Assembly: GCA_947381945.1 (NCBI GenBank)
Contig: CANCXM010000014.1
Coordinates: 1-64,000 of the forward strand
DNA from: an uncultured Muribaculaceae bacterium
GTDB lineage: Bacteria > Bacteroidota > Bacteroidia > Bacteroidales > Muribaculaceae
DNA: 64,000 bases
Direction of reading: 5' to 3'
Part shown: in pieces, positions 42,624 to 50,949 of the stretch
Numbering within the stretch: position 1 is the stretch's first letter
Layout: every line of letters begins with the position of its first letter
Notes under the pieces: model-generated
Databases searched by the model: none
Told to the model about the DNA's origin: nothing
Seen by the model: only the letters and a program-made list of their open reading frames with translations
Program-made: the position numbers and the translations under genes

Positions 42624-42682
42624 AAAATAACAGAATGAACGGCAAATCTGTCCGACAGATTTGCCGTTCATTCTGTTATTTT
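42624..42682. terminator. long-hairpin terminator between convergent hydrolase genes
   Basis: AAAATAACAGAATGAACGGC then AAATCTGT, loop CCG, then the exact complement through 42682: a 28-bp stem. Upstream (42549-42600) are single words GATACAAAAGAACAAAAATA and GACAAAAG of the hairpin-family vocabulary. Confidence 0.9.
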
Positions 42683-42698
42683 GTCTCTTCTTTAGAGT

Positions 42699-43724
42699 TT
42701 ATTTCTTTTTGAACATTCCGTCGAGCCATTTGGTGATGGCTGTCAGGGTTTCGGGGGAAATGTCTTCAGTGATAGTGGCGTATTCCTGCACAAGGCCTGT
42801 TTTGCAGCGCTGGAAGAGATGGTTATGCCCACTCATGAGTTTTGTGAAGACTCCGGGGTTGAGTTCGGAGATGGTGGTGAGATTTTCGGGCAGTACCTGT
42901 GTGTCCATGTCGCCATTGAGGGCAAGCCAGGGTTTGTTGACGGCAGTGATGTCGGTCGCAGGATTGTAGCGGAGCATCTCGCGGTACCACGGTGAGGTGA
43001 CAATCTTTATCTGTGTCTGTAACTGCTCTTGGACAGCGGGCAGGTTGGCCGTTTCGCCAAGGCTTTGGGCCATTGTCATGTAGATGGTAGTATAGGCTTG
43101 GGACTCAGGTAACTGCGATTTCGCAATGTCGAGGATTGAACGCTGGAGGTTTTCTCCGTCCCATCGGCCTGTCATCTTGGTAGCCATGGCTCGGGCCTGC
43201 GACATGATGATTGAGTCGCCTTCCCATGCGGGAGCGCCGAGGGTGACGATGAATTCACATTTCGGATTGCGGGCAGCGAGCTGTATGGCTATTGTGCCTC
43301 CTTCGGAATGACCGATGACTCCGACCGGGATTTTGGAGAAGCAGGAGTCCATATAGGTGAGTCCTGCCGCGATGTCGCGGACGAAATCGGTTGTGGTTGC
43401 CGAGGCGAAATCTCCTTCGCTCTCCCCTGCTCCGCGGTCGTCCATGCGCAGGACGGCATAACCGTTGGCTGTCAGATGGTCAGCGATTGTCTTGAATGGT
43501 TTGTGACCCATGATTTCCTCGTCGCGGTTCTGCTTCCCGCTTCCGGTAGCCATCACTAAGGCGGCTTTGGGCGTAAGGCTGTCGGGAACGGAGAGGGTGC
43601 CTGCGAGAGTGATGCCGTCGTGACGGTTGCTTATTCTCACCTCCTTGTCGGCTGCGAACGTGGCGAGGGGTGCAGAGACAGCTATTGAGATTGCAGCTAT
43701 TGATTTCAGTAATCCGGTGATCAT
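42699..43724 (-). CDS. secreted alpha/beta hydrolase
   Basis: 341 residues, signal peptide about 1-24. Alpha/beta-hydrolase fold: MATGSGKQNRDEEI near 58 (oxyanion region), VLRMDDRGAGESEGDF near 93-108, nucleophile elbow VIGHSEGGTIAIQLAA near 139-154 (Ser in GHSEGG), and a C-terminal His in MSGHNHLF near 302. This pattern fits secreted dienelactone-hydrolase-like or acyl esterases of Bacteroidota. Substrate unknown. Confidence 0.88.
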   Translation of the reverse strand: MITGLLKSIAAISIAVSAPLATFAADKEVRISNRHDGITLAGTLSVPDSLTPKAALVMATGSGKQNRDEEIMGHKPFKTIADHLTANGYAVLRMDDRGAGESEGDFASATTTDFVRDIAAGLTYMDSCFSKIPVGVIGHSEGGTIAIQLAARNPKCEFIVTLGAPAWEGDSIIMSQARAMATKMTGRWDGENLQRSILDIAKSQLPESQAYTTIYMTMAQSLGETANLPAVQEQLQTQIKIVTSPWYREMLRYNPATDITAVNKPWLALNGDMDTQVLPENLTTISELNPGVFTKLMSGHNHLFQRCKTGLVQEYATITEDISPETLTAITKWLDGMFKKK

Positions 43725-43767
43725 GGTGCTTGGTTGTATTTGTGGACGGAATTATGATGGGAGGGAG

Positions 43768-44103
43768 TCAGTCCTCGATGATGTCGGTCCCGGTTTTGCG
43801 CTTGCGGTTGGGATTGGCGGGGAACCATCCGCGTGCCACACGCTTTTCCTGCTCGAATATCTCGCCTATGGTCCAGAATGATGAGAATGAGAACACGCCA
43901 AGGAGCGACGACCAGAAAACATCGTCGACCATGAGGGTGCCACCGATTCCGAGGAGACCGAGAATCAGGAACCACCACCAGCAGCGTGTCCCGAAGTAGT
44001 ATTCACATTTTATGGTGACAGGATGGAAGATGCCTATGATGAGAAAGGTGCAGATGCCTATTGCGAGGCCGAGTAGATGGTGTTGTGAGAGGATTTCGCT
44101 CAT
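43768..44103 (-). CDS. DUF4491 membrane protein
   Basis: 111 residues. Three hydrophobic helices: LLGLAIGICTFLIIGIFHPV, YYFGTRCWWWFLILGLLGIG and LLGVFSFSSFWTIGEIFEQE. The pattern HPVTIKCEYYFGTRCWW ... SSFWTIGEIFEQEKRVARGWFPANPNRK is the DUF4491 family, known only from Bacteroidetes. Function unknown. It follows the 44135 gene on the same strand by about 30 nt. Confidence 0.88.
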   Translation of the reverse strand: MSEILSQHHLLGLAIGICTFLIIGIFHPVTIKCEYYFGTRCWWWFLILGLLGIGGTLMVDDVFWSSLLGVFSFSSFWTIGEIFEQEKRVARGWFPANPNRKRKTGTDIIED

Positions 44104-44134
44104 AATTTCGGATATGTCGGATTGCGTTGTAGAA

Positions 44135-44662
44135 TTACTTTTGTTTGGAATCGGTTGAGGGTGTGACGTAGGAGATGACTGTGCAGCTCACTTTATAGGG
44201 TGTGACGTTGTCCACTCTTGGCTTTCGTCCCTTGTGGTAATAAAAGGAGTTCTGCCTGTCCCACGACGGAAACTCTATCCGGCGTGTGGTTCCGGCCGGG
44301 ATGTCGGCGCGGATTTCACGGACAGTCTCGTGGAGCATACGTCCGGTCATGTCGGAGTAGGTCAGACGGATTTCGAGCGCAATGATTTCGTGGGGAAGCC
44401 TGTTGTCGACAAAGAGGCTCTCCTTGCGTGAATTCAGTGGCTTGTCGTAGCCCGAGAGGCGGATGACGGATTGCGATGAGGGTCGGATGGTGTCAAACAC
44501 AACGATGGTATCCATCTGAGGTTTCATCTGTTGTTGACCCGTGTTGAGTCCGGTTTTTGTCCGCAATTTTCCGCGCAGAGTTTTCTCGGCGTGGCTCTCC
44601 GGTGCCGTCAGCAGGAGTGAGGCTAAGAGAATAATGAGCAAATGCGGACGAAAGTTTTGCAT
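44135..44662 (-). CDS. hypothetical secreted protein
   Basis: 175 residues, signal peptide about 1-25 (LLIILLASLLLTAPESHAEK). The mature part is beta-rich: TIVVFDTIRPSSQSVIRLSG, LPHEIIALEIRLTYSDMTGR, EIRADIPAGTTRRIEFPSWD, VTPYKVSCTVISYVTPST. It has the look of a small Ig-like envelope protein. No family assigned. Probably co-transcribed with its neighbours 44700-45347 and 43768-44103. Confidence 0.72.
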   Translation of the reverse strand: MQNFRPHLLIILLASLLLTAPESHAEKTLRGKLRTKTGLNTGQQQMKPQMDTIVVFDTIRPSSQSVIRLSGYDKPLNSRKESLFVDNRLPHEIIALEIRLTYSDMTGRMLHETVREIRADIPAGTTRRIEFPSWDRQNSFYYHKGRKPRVDNVTPYKVSCTVISYVTPSTDSKQK

Positions 44663-44699
44663 CGTTGCAGGATTTTTTGGTCGTTAAGTACGAAAATAA

Positions 44700-45347
44700 T
44701 CAGAGATAGCGCGGTTCTGTAGGGATTGCAGGAGCGGGAAATACCCTCAGACAGCCGTCGATATTGCCGGGACTCTTTTCCCGTCGGCTGATGAGTCGGC
44801 TGTACATGTAGGGTAGGAGTCTCCACCAGTTGAAGCGTAGGGATGACCCATAGCGCGCGATGACCAGACGGCTGTCGCTGTCGCTGAGTGTCAGTGTGCA
44901 GGTTTTCGGGGAGTGGAGTGTCGTGGCGGCATCCGTGCGCCCTGTGTAGATACGGGCATCGTAGACACCACGTTTGGCTGTGGGGGAGAGGTAACCCATG
45001 ACGGTTCCCGGCCGCAGCGACAGGTCGGCGGCACTGACGATGACCATGCGGTATATCATTGTTCCTGCCTCGTCTGGCAAGATTTCACGGCTGTCGTCGC
45101 GCTCGATTGCCATCAGTGTCCCTTCTGCTGCGAAACGCCACAGACCTTCGATTGAGTGGAGCGGCATTGCCTCCATGCGCTCCGTGACCACAGCAGCATT
45201 GTCGTAGCCCGCAAGTGTCAGTGACATTGCAGGCACATTGTCGAGAGCTTTAGCCTCTATCCCATTCGGAGCCGCTTGCGCGGATTCCGCCGGAAGACTG
45301 AGGACGATTATGAGCAGTATGGTGAGGCTGAGGAGATTACGCGTCAT
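44700..45347 (-). CDS. hypothetical secreted protein
   Basis: 215 residues, signal peptide about 1-25 (LSLTILLIIVLSLPAESAQA). Segments IEGLWRFAAEGTLMAIERDD, GTMIYRMVIVSAADLSLRPG, GVYDARIYTGRT and SRLVIARYGSSLRFNWWRLL recall lipocalin-like or DUF-type envelope proteins in which a Trp-rich barrel begins, but no family is certain. It is the first gene after the DUF3078 gene on this strand. Confidence 0.7.
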   Translation of the reverse strand: MTRNLLSLTILLIIVLSLPAESAQAAPNGIEAKALDNVPAMSLTLAGYDNAAVVTERMEAMPLHSIEGLWRFAAEGTLMAIERDDSREILPDEAGTMIYRMVIVSAADLSLRPGTVMGYLSPTAKRGVYDARIYTGRTDAATTLHSPKTCTLTLSDSDSRLVIARYGSSLRFNWWRLLPYMYSRLISRREKSPGNIDGCLRVFPAPAIPTEPRYL

Positions 45348-45383
45348 GACGGGAGAGGAGTGGGAGAGAGGTTGGAATAAGGG

Positions 45384-46784
45384 TTAGATGGATGAGAATT
45401 TATAGGCGAATCCGAACGAAAGGATTTCCTTGAGCTGGAATTTGTGCCAGTCCTCGTCGTCACATGCCGGAGTTGTGGTGTCGTAGCGCATGTGGACGTA
45501 GATTTGGGTCGAGAGGAAGCGGTTGATGTTGAACGACAGCGTGTTCTCCCAGTCGCCGTAAGCGTAGTCATAGTTGGTGAAGACAAAGAGGCGCGAACGG
45601 AGGTTGATGTTGTCGGAGATTGCCCAATAGAGCTTGCCTTCGGCGTTGGAACCGTATTGACTGACGGTCTTGTGGCCCTCCTTGATTCCGTAGGATGTCT
45701 CGTTCATCCTATGGTCGATGCATGTCTTCATGTTCCATGAGAAGGGGGAGATTGAGGCATCCATCGTGAAGGTCTTTTTGGGGTTGGCATAGTTGTAGGT
45801 CATACCGACACCGACGTTGAGTTCGCCCGGGGAGAGGAATGCGCCCTTGAGGTCGTGGGTGTTGGATTTGAAGTTGCGCATGAACTGGGTCTTGAACGAT
45901 ACGTTGGTCGAATAGTACCAGTATTTCGAAGCCTTGTAACCTGCAAGAAGGTTCCACTGGAAGAGGTCTTCCGAAATCGAGTAGTTGCGGAGTGAATCGT
46001 TGGGGGCATCGTTCATGCCGAGCTTGTACTGGAATGTTGTCTCGAAGAGGAACTTCTTGTGGAAGGCCGGGTTGAGCTTGACATTATAGAAGAGATTGAC
46101 GAGGACGTTGATGTTGTTGTTACCGCCCTGATACCAGTTTGGCGAGACGTAGGCCTGCGAGAACTGGACTGAGCTGTTGAAGGTGCGCAGCCAGTGGCGA
46201 CGGTTGAAAGTCACTTCCATCTGCTGTTTCGGAGCCTCCTTCACGGGAAGTTCGGCTATCACGATTTTTGCGGTCTCGGGGTCGACAGTAGCTTCGAATT
46301 TACGCGGAGGTTCGGGGAGGCGTGCCTCGTCGAAGCGAACCGACTCCGGACAATTCACGATGAACGACTGCTTCGCACGGCGCATGAGGTTGTTGTGGTA
46401 GTCATCGGTGACAAGCCAGCCATAGATGGGGTCGTTGAGCGACCTCGATTCTCCTGCCTTGGGGAGACGGATTGAATCGAGAAGCTGGAAGGAGTCGAAA
46501 ACCACCGGACGGAAGTAGTAGGGCTGGAGAGCGGTGGTCGGGACATATTTTGTTCTCAGGAGGCTGTCGGTCGGGAGAGCGATGATTGTATCCTTGGTTT
46601 CTCCATCTTTGGCAGGCAGATAGCGGAGCAGCTTGGCAACGACAGCCGAATCTGTCAGCTCAAGCTTGTAGTTGTAGATGTCTGCCCGTGTCGAGGAGGT
46701 TCCGAAAAGGGAACTTGTCTGTCCGAGGCTTTGAGCGAGTCCTAAAACAGTAAGAAATAAACCTGATAGAAATGTCCTGAACAT
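45384..46784 (-). CDS. DUF3078 outer-membrane protein
   Basis: 466 residues from the ATG giving a signal peptide (MFRTFLSGLFLTVLGLAQSL). The C-terminal ~270 residues are the DUF3078 beta-barrel: WLRTFNSSVQFSQAYVSPNW then YQGGNNNINVLVNLFYNVKL, KFLFETTFQYKLGMNDAPND, STQIYVHMRYD, ending in an aromatic residue-rich strand. A Bacteroidota outer-membrane barrel of unknown substrate. Upstream ORF extension to 46868 crosses the promoter and is not used. Confidence 0.88.
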   Translation of the reverse strand: MFRTFLSGLFLTVLGLAQSLGQTSSLFGTSSTRADIYNYKLELTDSAVVAKLLRYLPAKDGETKDTIIALPTDSLLRTKYVPTTALQPYYFRPVVFDSFQLLDSIRLPKAGESRSLNDPIYGWLVTDDYHNNLMRRAKQSFIVNCPESVRFDEARLPEPPRKFEATVDPETAKIVIAELPVKEAPKQQMEVTFNRRHWLRTFNSSVQFSQAYVSPNWYQGGNNNINVLVNLFYNVKLNPAFHKKFLFETTFQYKLGMNDAPNDSLRNYSISEDLFQWNLLAGYKASKYWYYSTNVSFKTQFMRNFKSNTHDLKGAFLSPGELNVGVGMTYNYANPKKTFTMDASISPFSWNMKTCIDHRMNETSYGIKEGHKTVSQYGSNAEGKLYWAISDNINLRSRLFVFTNYDYAYGDWENTLSFNINRFLSTQIYVHMRYDTTTPACDDEDWHKFQLKEILSFGFAYKFSSI

Positions 46785-46865
46785 AATGAATTGGTGGTGA
46801 ATCCTGAAAATGAATGAATAAACGGCCAACGGAAAGGGCCTGAAAACCCAAATTGTTATAATGTG

Positions 46866-46897
46866 CAAAATTACACAAAAAATCCCTTAGCAACAAA
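46866..46897 (-). promoter_or_regulatory. promoter of the DUF3078 gene
   Basis: Minus strand TTTG (46897-46894), 20 nt, TAATTTTG (46873-46866), about 81 nt before the ATG. Confidence 0.65.
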
Positions 46898-46973
46898 AAT
46901 AATGTCCAAACTTTCGTCGCTTTTTCCTGTATCAAGGTGTGAGATTAAATGACTGAAGTGAATATTGACAATC

Positions 46974-47004
46974 AAGGCCGCAGTCAGCGGTTGACTGCGG
47001 CCTT
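46974..47004 (-). terminator. terminator after the FadL-like gene
   Basis: AAGGCCGCAGTCA, loop GCGGT, TGACTGCGGCCTT: 13-bp GC-rich stem downstream of the OmpP1/FadL gene. Confidence 0.8.
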
Positions 47005-47113
47005 GGTGGTCAGGTTTGGTAAGGAAAGAAATTGTACCTATCTTGCTGTGTGCTGATATTTGTTTACCTTATTTCCTTAAATTGTGATTTATAGCTGATT
47101 ATGATATTGTCTA

Positions 47114-48520
47114 TCAGAAGCTGTAGCTGATGCCGATCGAGGGGATGAAGGCATGAAGCTTATAGTCGGCTGTGAATGTTCCGGTTGGTTTGAATCCCAT
47201 TTGCTCAATCATCTGTGAGGGCACACCGGCTGCGGTGAGCTTTCCGATCATTGTCGCTCCGAGGAGGTCGGAATATTCACAGGATGCGTTGTCGACACCG
47301 AGACCGGCCACATACATGAATGCAAGGTCAATCGACAGCGAAGGAATCGGGCGGAATGAAAGACCGACGGTGGGTTCGATTTTGGTCATGCCCGGAGTTT
47401 CGGGATTGTAGTATTTGTCGTTGACAGGCGATGTATCGATCATAAGGCCAAGACGGGCATCGAAGCGTTCGGTGACAGCATATTGCGCTCCGAGGGAGTA
47501 ACACCATGAATTGGTGTACTTCTTGGTGATGTTCTGATTGTAGGGAGCGAGCTGTTCGGCAAGGAATTCTATGTCGAGACGCTTGTAGGCGTGCCAGCCG
47601 GTGAGGCGTGCGTCAAAGGCAAGTGTAAGTCTGTCAACGGGCTTGTAGGACACGCCGAGGCCCATCACCCACGGGCAAGGCATCTCAGCCTTGAAGTTGG
47701 CTTCATTGATGAGGTCGAGGCTTTCACCGAGGACACCTTGGGCAATCTGGTTGGCATATTTCACATGAGCGTCACCGGCCTTGACCTTCATGGCCATCTG
47801 CGAGCGGTAGGATGCACCGACTGTCCACTTCTCATTGATATTGTACATCGCGCCGACGTTGAAACCTACGACCATATCAGCCTTTCCGTTGAGGTTGACC
47901 GATGCAGGAGTAGTGTTGCCGAACGACGGTGTTCCTTCCGGAAGCTGACCGAGAGTGGTGAGCGCGCTGATGGCTTTGTCCATTGTCGCTGCTGTCACAA
48001 GACCCTTGTTGAGGTCTACGGTTCCCCATGAAATCATGGCACCGGCTCCGATGGAGAATTTCGGGGTGATGGCCCAGGCGAGTGTCGGCTGGATGGTGAA
48101 AACCTTCAGGTTGACGTTCTGGTTGAGGACAGCACCGGGCCAGTTGTCGGTCCAGTTGATTGATGAGCCGTAGGGAGTATAGAAGGAGATGCCACCCTTC
48201 AAGTTGTCATAGATAGAGAATGCGGCGTGTACGCCGATAGGGGTGGAGACACCGTTGTCGGTTGTATAGTCAACACCATCGACGGTTGCGGTGCATGTGG
48301 GCATGATGCCTGTCACTGATCCGGAGAGGTCGAGGGTCTTGTCCATGTAGGCCATGCCGGCGGGGTTGAAGAACATGCTTTCAGCTCCGAGCTTGAGGGC
48401 GATGCCTGTGTGTCCCATGCCGATTTGCTTAGCCGATAACGAGTTGATTTGATAACCTTCGGCCATTGCTGTGCCGCAGACGGCAGCTACCGTCATGGCC
48501 GAGATAAGGAATTTCTTCAT
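47114..48520 (-). CDS. OmpP1/FadL-family outer-membrane porin
   Basis: 468 residues, signal peptide about 1-20. Typical start YQINSLSAKQIGMGHTGIAL, then DAESMFFNPAGMAYMDK-like NPAG motif near 52 (SMFFNPAGMAY), GGISFYTPYGSSINW near 112, and a long beta-barrel ending KLHAFIPSIGISYSF with a terminal Phe. FadL-like channels take up long-chain fatty acids or other hydrophobic compounds across the outer membrane. Confidence 0.93.
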   Translation of the reverse strand: MKKFLISAMTVAAVCGTAMAEGYQINSLSAKQIGMGHTGIALKLGAESMFFNPAGMAYMDKTLDLSGSVTGIMPTCTATVDGVDYTTDNGVSTPIGVHAAFSIYDNLKGGISFYTPYGSSINWTDNWPGAVLNQNVNLKVFTIQPTLAWAITPKFSIGAGAMISWGTVDLNKGLVTAATMDKAISALTTLGQLPEGTPSFGNTTPASVNLNGKADMVVGFNVGAMYNINEKWTVGASYRSQMAMKVKAGDAHVKYANQIAQGVLGESLDLINEANFKAEMPCPWVMGLGVSYKPVDRLTLAFDARLTGWHAYKRLDIEFLAEQLAPYNQNITKKYTNSWCYSLGAQYAVTERFDARLGLMIDTSPVNDKYYNPETPGMTKIEPTVGLSFRPIPSLSIDLAFMYVAGLGVDNASCEYSDLLGATMIGKLTAAGVPSQMIEQMGFKPTGTFTADYKLHAFIPSIGISYSF

Positions 48521-48612
48521 AGATAGAAATGTTAATGATTGGTGACAAAGGCAGTTGCGTCAGCGCAAGGTCTTTGTCGGGTGAGAATCTTTATATAAGA
48601 AAAAATCGAGCG

Positions 48613-48644
48613 CAAAGGTAGCCCTAAGCCCCGACATACCCAAA
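48613..48644 (-). promoter_or_regulatory. promoter of the FadL-like gene
   Basis: Minus strand TTTG (48644-48641), 20 nt, TACCTTTG (48620-48613), about 92 nt before the ATG. Confidence 0.68.
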
Positions 48645-48770
48645 TTAAATCACACTTTTTAACAGAAAAATTTTACTAAAACTCATTTTTATTGGTCTGA
48701 AACTCTTGGCGACAAATAATAAATCCATCTGATTGTTCCGCTATCATTATTATAATTAATTAAATTGTTA

Positions 48771-48778
48771 TATCTTTG
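48771..48778 (+). promoter_or_regulatory. -7 element of the mntA-hepT promoter
   Basis: TATCTTTG, 20 nt upstream of the ATG at 48799. Confidence 0.55.
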
Positions 48779-48798
48779 TAATCTAAAGCTATACGAGT

Positions 48799-49095
48799 AT
48801 GTGTAACCAACAGCAATGTGTCGAGAGACTGACTGAAGCAACTCCTTATATCCGTTCGGAATTTGGGGTTACGTCCATGTGTCTTTTTGGATCAATGGCG
48901 CGTGGAGACAACGGTCCGGAAAGTGATGCGGATATATGTGTCGACATGCCTCCACGGGCATTCAAAGTCATAGCGCTGAAGAATTTTCTTCAGGATTTGC
49001 TTGGGATGGCTGTTGATTTGGTGAGACGCAATCCTCGTCTTGATCCGTTTCTTGTTGATGAAATTGAGCGTGATGGAATCTGGATTTTTTCATGA
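48799..49095 (+). CDS. minimal nucleotidyltransferase antitoxin MntA
   Basis: 98 residues. The nucleotidyltransferase motif GSMARGDNGPESDADI at 31-46 matches GSxARGxxxxxSDxD of MntA, with a further Asp49. MntA adds AMP to a Tyr in the partner HEPN toxin, blocking it. The partner's ATG lies 22 nt before this gene's stop, so the two are translationally coupled. Confidence 0.88.
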   Translation: MCNQQQCVERLTEATPYIRSEFGVTSMCLFGSMARGDNGPESDADICVDMPPRAFKVIALKNFLQDLLGMAVDLVRRNPRLDPFLVDEIERDGIWIFS

Positions 49096-49468
49096 GAAGG
49101 CGATAGTCCATCATACCTTAGGCCAGCTAATAGGTGCCTGCGATATGATAATGGATTGGAACAAATATGTTTCATCGGTCAGTGATTATCTTGATTCTCC
49201 TGAAGGAATGCAGAAAATGGCCGCTAACTGTATGCTCATAGAAAGTATAGGTGAAGGAGTAAAAAAGATTGATAAGTTACTTCCCGACTTCCTTTCTGAA
49301 CATGCTCCCGATGTTCCATGGAGAAGCATTAAAGGGTTAAGGGATCATATTGCCCATGGCTATTTCAATATTGATGCTGATATAATCTATGATGTGGTGA
49401 GCAATGAAATTCCCCAATTAAAGGTGGTATTCTTAGATTTAAAGGATATTCTTAAGGATAGTATATGA
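49073..49468 (+). CDS. HEPN-domain toxin HepT
   Basis: 131 residues from the ATG within the 3' end of mntA; longer starts are possible. The catalytic RX4HXY motif is RDHIAHGY at 90-97, with Arg and His as RNase residues and the Tyr as the AMPylation target of MntA. The surrounding helices (MLIESIGEGVKKIDKLLPDF, IIYDVVSNEIPQLKVVFLDL) fit the HepT-like DUF86 family. RNase toxin that acts in the cytosol in stress or phage response. Confidence 0.88.
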   Translation: MESGFFHEKAIVHHTLGQLIGACDMIMDWNKYVSSVSDYLDSPEGMQKMAANCMLIESIGEGVKKIDKLLPDFLSEHAPDVPWRSIKGLRDHIAHGYFNIDADIIYDVVSNEIPQLKVVFLDLKDILKDSI

Positions 49469-49528
49469 TCCTTTGAGATTGGATATTAGCAAATAATATT
49501 GGGTTGTATCCGCTCCGTGGGTATGAAT

Positions 49529-49561
49529 TTTGTGGAATAACGGGGGAATTTTGTATCTTTG
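49529..49561 (+). promoter_or_regulatory. promoter of the sufE-trmB operon
   Basis: TTTG at 49529-49532, 21 nt, TATCTTTG at 49554-49561; an almost consensus pair, with an ~80 nt leader. Confidence 0.72.
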
Positions 49562-49641
49562 CGTCTTTCAAGCTGTGGAGGTGGCGGCATCAGGTTGCAG
49601 TTGCCTTAAAAAGCTGATTTGAATTAAAAAACATTCCAACT

Positions 49642-50079
49642 ATGACTATTGACCAGATACAGAACGACATTGTCGAAGAATTCTCCGAGGTGGATGACTG
49701 GATGGACCGCTATGCCATGATTATTGACCTTGGAAACAACCTTCCTGAAATCGAAGAGAAATACAAGACCCCCGACCATCTCATCGAGGGTTGCCAGAGC
49801 CGTGTTTGGCTCAATGCAGAGCTTACGCCCGAAGGCAAGGTGCATTACACCGCCGACTCCGATGCCATCATCGTCAAGGGAATCATATCGCTTCTCATCC
49901 AGGTGCTTGACAATCAGACACCCGACGACATCCTCAAAGCCGATCTCCACTTCATCGACGACATCGGCCTTTCGGAACATCTCTCACCCACACGTTCAAA
50001 CGGTCTGCTCGCCATGGTGAAGCAGATGCGCCTCTATGCCCTCGCCTTCCAGGCCCAGCAGAAGGCCCAACAGAAGTAA
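49642..50079 (+). CDS. sufE: SufE-family cysteine-desulfurase partner
   Basis: 145 residues. SufE accepts sulfur from SufS for Fe-S cluster assembly. N-terminal EFSEVDDWMDRYAMIIDLGN and the active cysteine in LIEGCQSRVWL at about 47-57 (ECQSxVW motif), followed by SDAIIVKGIISLLIQVLDNQ and LSPTRSNGLLAMVKQM. No other suf gene is close. It is 3 nt upstream of trmB. Confidence 0.93.
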   Translation: MTIDQIQNDIVEEFSEVDDWMDRYAMIIDLGNNLPEIEEKYKTPDHLIEGCQSRVWLNAELTPEGKVHYTADSDAIIVKGIISLLIQVLDNQTPDDILKADLHFIDDIGLSEHLSPTRSNGLLAMVKQMRLYALAFQAQQKAQQK

Positions 50080-50082
50080 TTT

Positions 50083-50850
50083 ATGGGAAAGAATAAACTG
50101 AAAAAATTTGCCGAGATGGAGACTCTCGGCTGTGTCCACCAGTACCCGCAGTCTGTCCTTGAAAGCGAAGGGGAGTGTCCGCTGCGCGGTCAGTGGGGTG
50201 AGAAGGTGTTTGGCAACGCGAATCCAATCATCCTCGAACTCGGTTGCGGTAAGGGTGAATATGCCGTCGGGATGGGCAAACTCTATCCTGACCGGAATTT
50301 CATCGGCATCGACATCAAGGGTGCGCGCATGTGGACCGGTGCCAAGGAGGTCGATGAGCTTGGATTGACCAATGTGGCCTTCCTGCGCACATCAATCCAT
50401 CTGCTTCCGCGCTTCTTCGCTCCCGGAGAGGTGGCTGAGATATGGATCACGTTCCCGGACCCTCAGATGAAGAAGGTCAACAAACGCCTGACCGGAACCC
50501 ATTTCCTCGACATCTACCGTCAGGTGCTCGCTCCCGAAGGAAAAATCCATCTGAAGACCGACAGCCCATTCCTCTATGCCTACACGACGGCCATGCTTGA
50601 GCATAATTCCATCACTCCGCTCCACGCTACAGCCGACCTCTATAATTCGCCTGAAAACGAAATCGTCCCGCCGATCCGCACCTACTATGAGCAGCAGTGG
50701 CTCGGCCGTGGAATACCGAGCAAATACATTGCCTGGCAACTGCCTCCGGCCGGAACTGTGCTGACGGAACCGGAAATCGACATCGAGCCTGACACCTACC
50801 GCTCGTTTGGCCGTGGTGTGCTCCAGTCAACCCCTGAATTTCAAAAATGA
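50083..50850 (+). CDS. trmB: tRNA (guanine46-N7)-methyltransferase TrmB
   Basis: 255 residues. SAM-dependent m7G46 enzyme. Signatures ILELGCGKGEYAVGMGKLYP near 46-65, NFIGIDIKGARMWTGAKE near 67-84, and WITFPDPQMKKVNKRLTG near 122-139 (FPDPxxKxxHxKRR-like catalytic region, here with N in place of H). Start 3 nt after sufE stop, so the two are one operon. Confidence 0.94.
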   Translation: MGKNKLKKFAEMETLGCVHQYPQSVLESEGECPLRGQWGEKVFGNANPIILELGCGKGEYAVGMGKLYPDRNFIGIDIKGARMWTGAKEVDELGLTNVAFLRTSIHLLPRFFAPGEVAEIWITFPDPQMKKVNKRLTGTHFLDIYRQVLAPEGKIHLKTDSPFLYAYTTAMLEHNSITPLHATADLYNSPENEIVPPIRTYYEQQWLGRGIPSKYIAWQLPPAGTVLTEPEIDIEPDTYRSFGRGVLQSTPEFQK

Positions 50851-50949
50851 TATTTTTCAGACTTCCGCAGCCGTTATGTTGAACCAAAGGAAGTGAAATA
50901 TTGTTAATTTATTTAGAATTTCTCCACCTCAATTACAATTCACACATTC

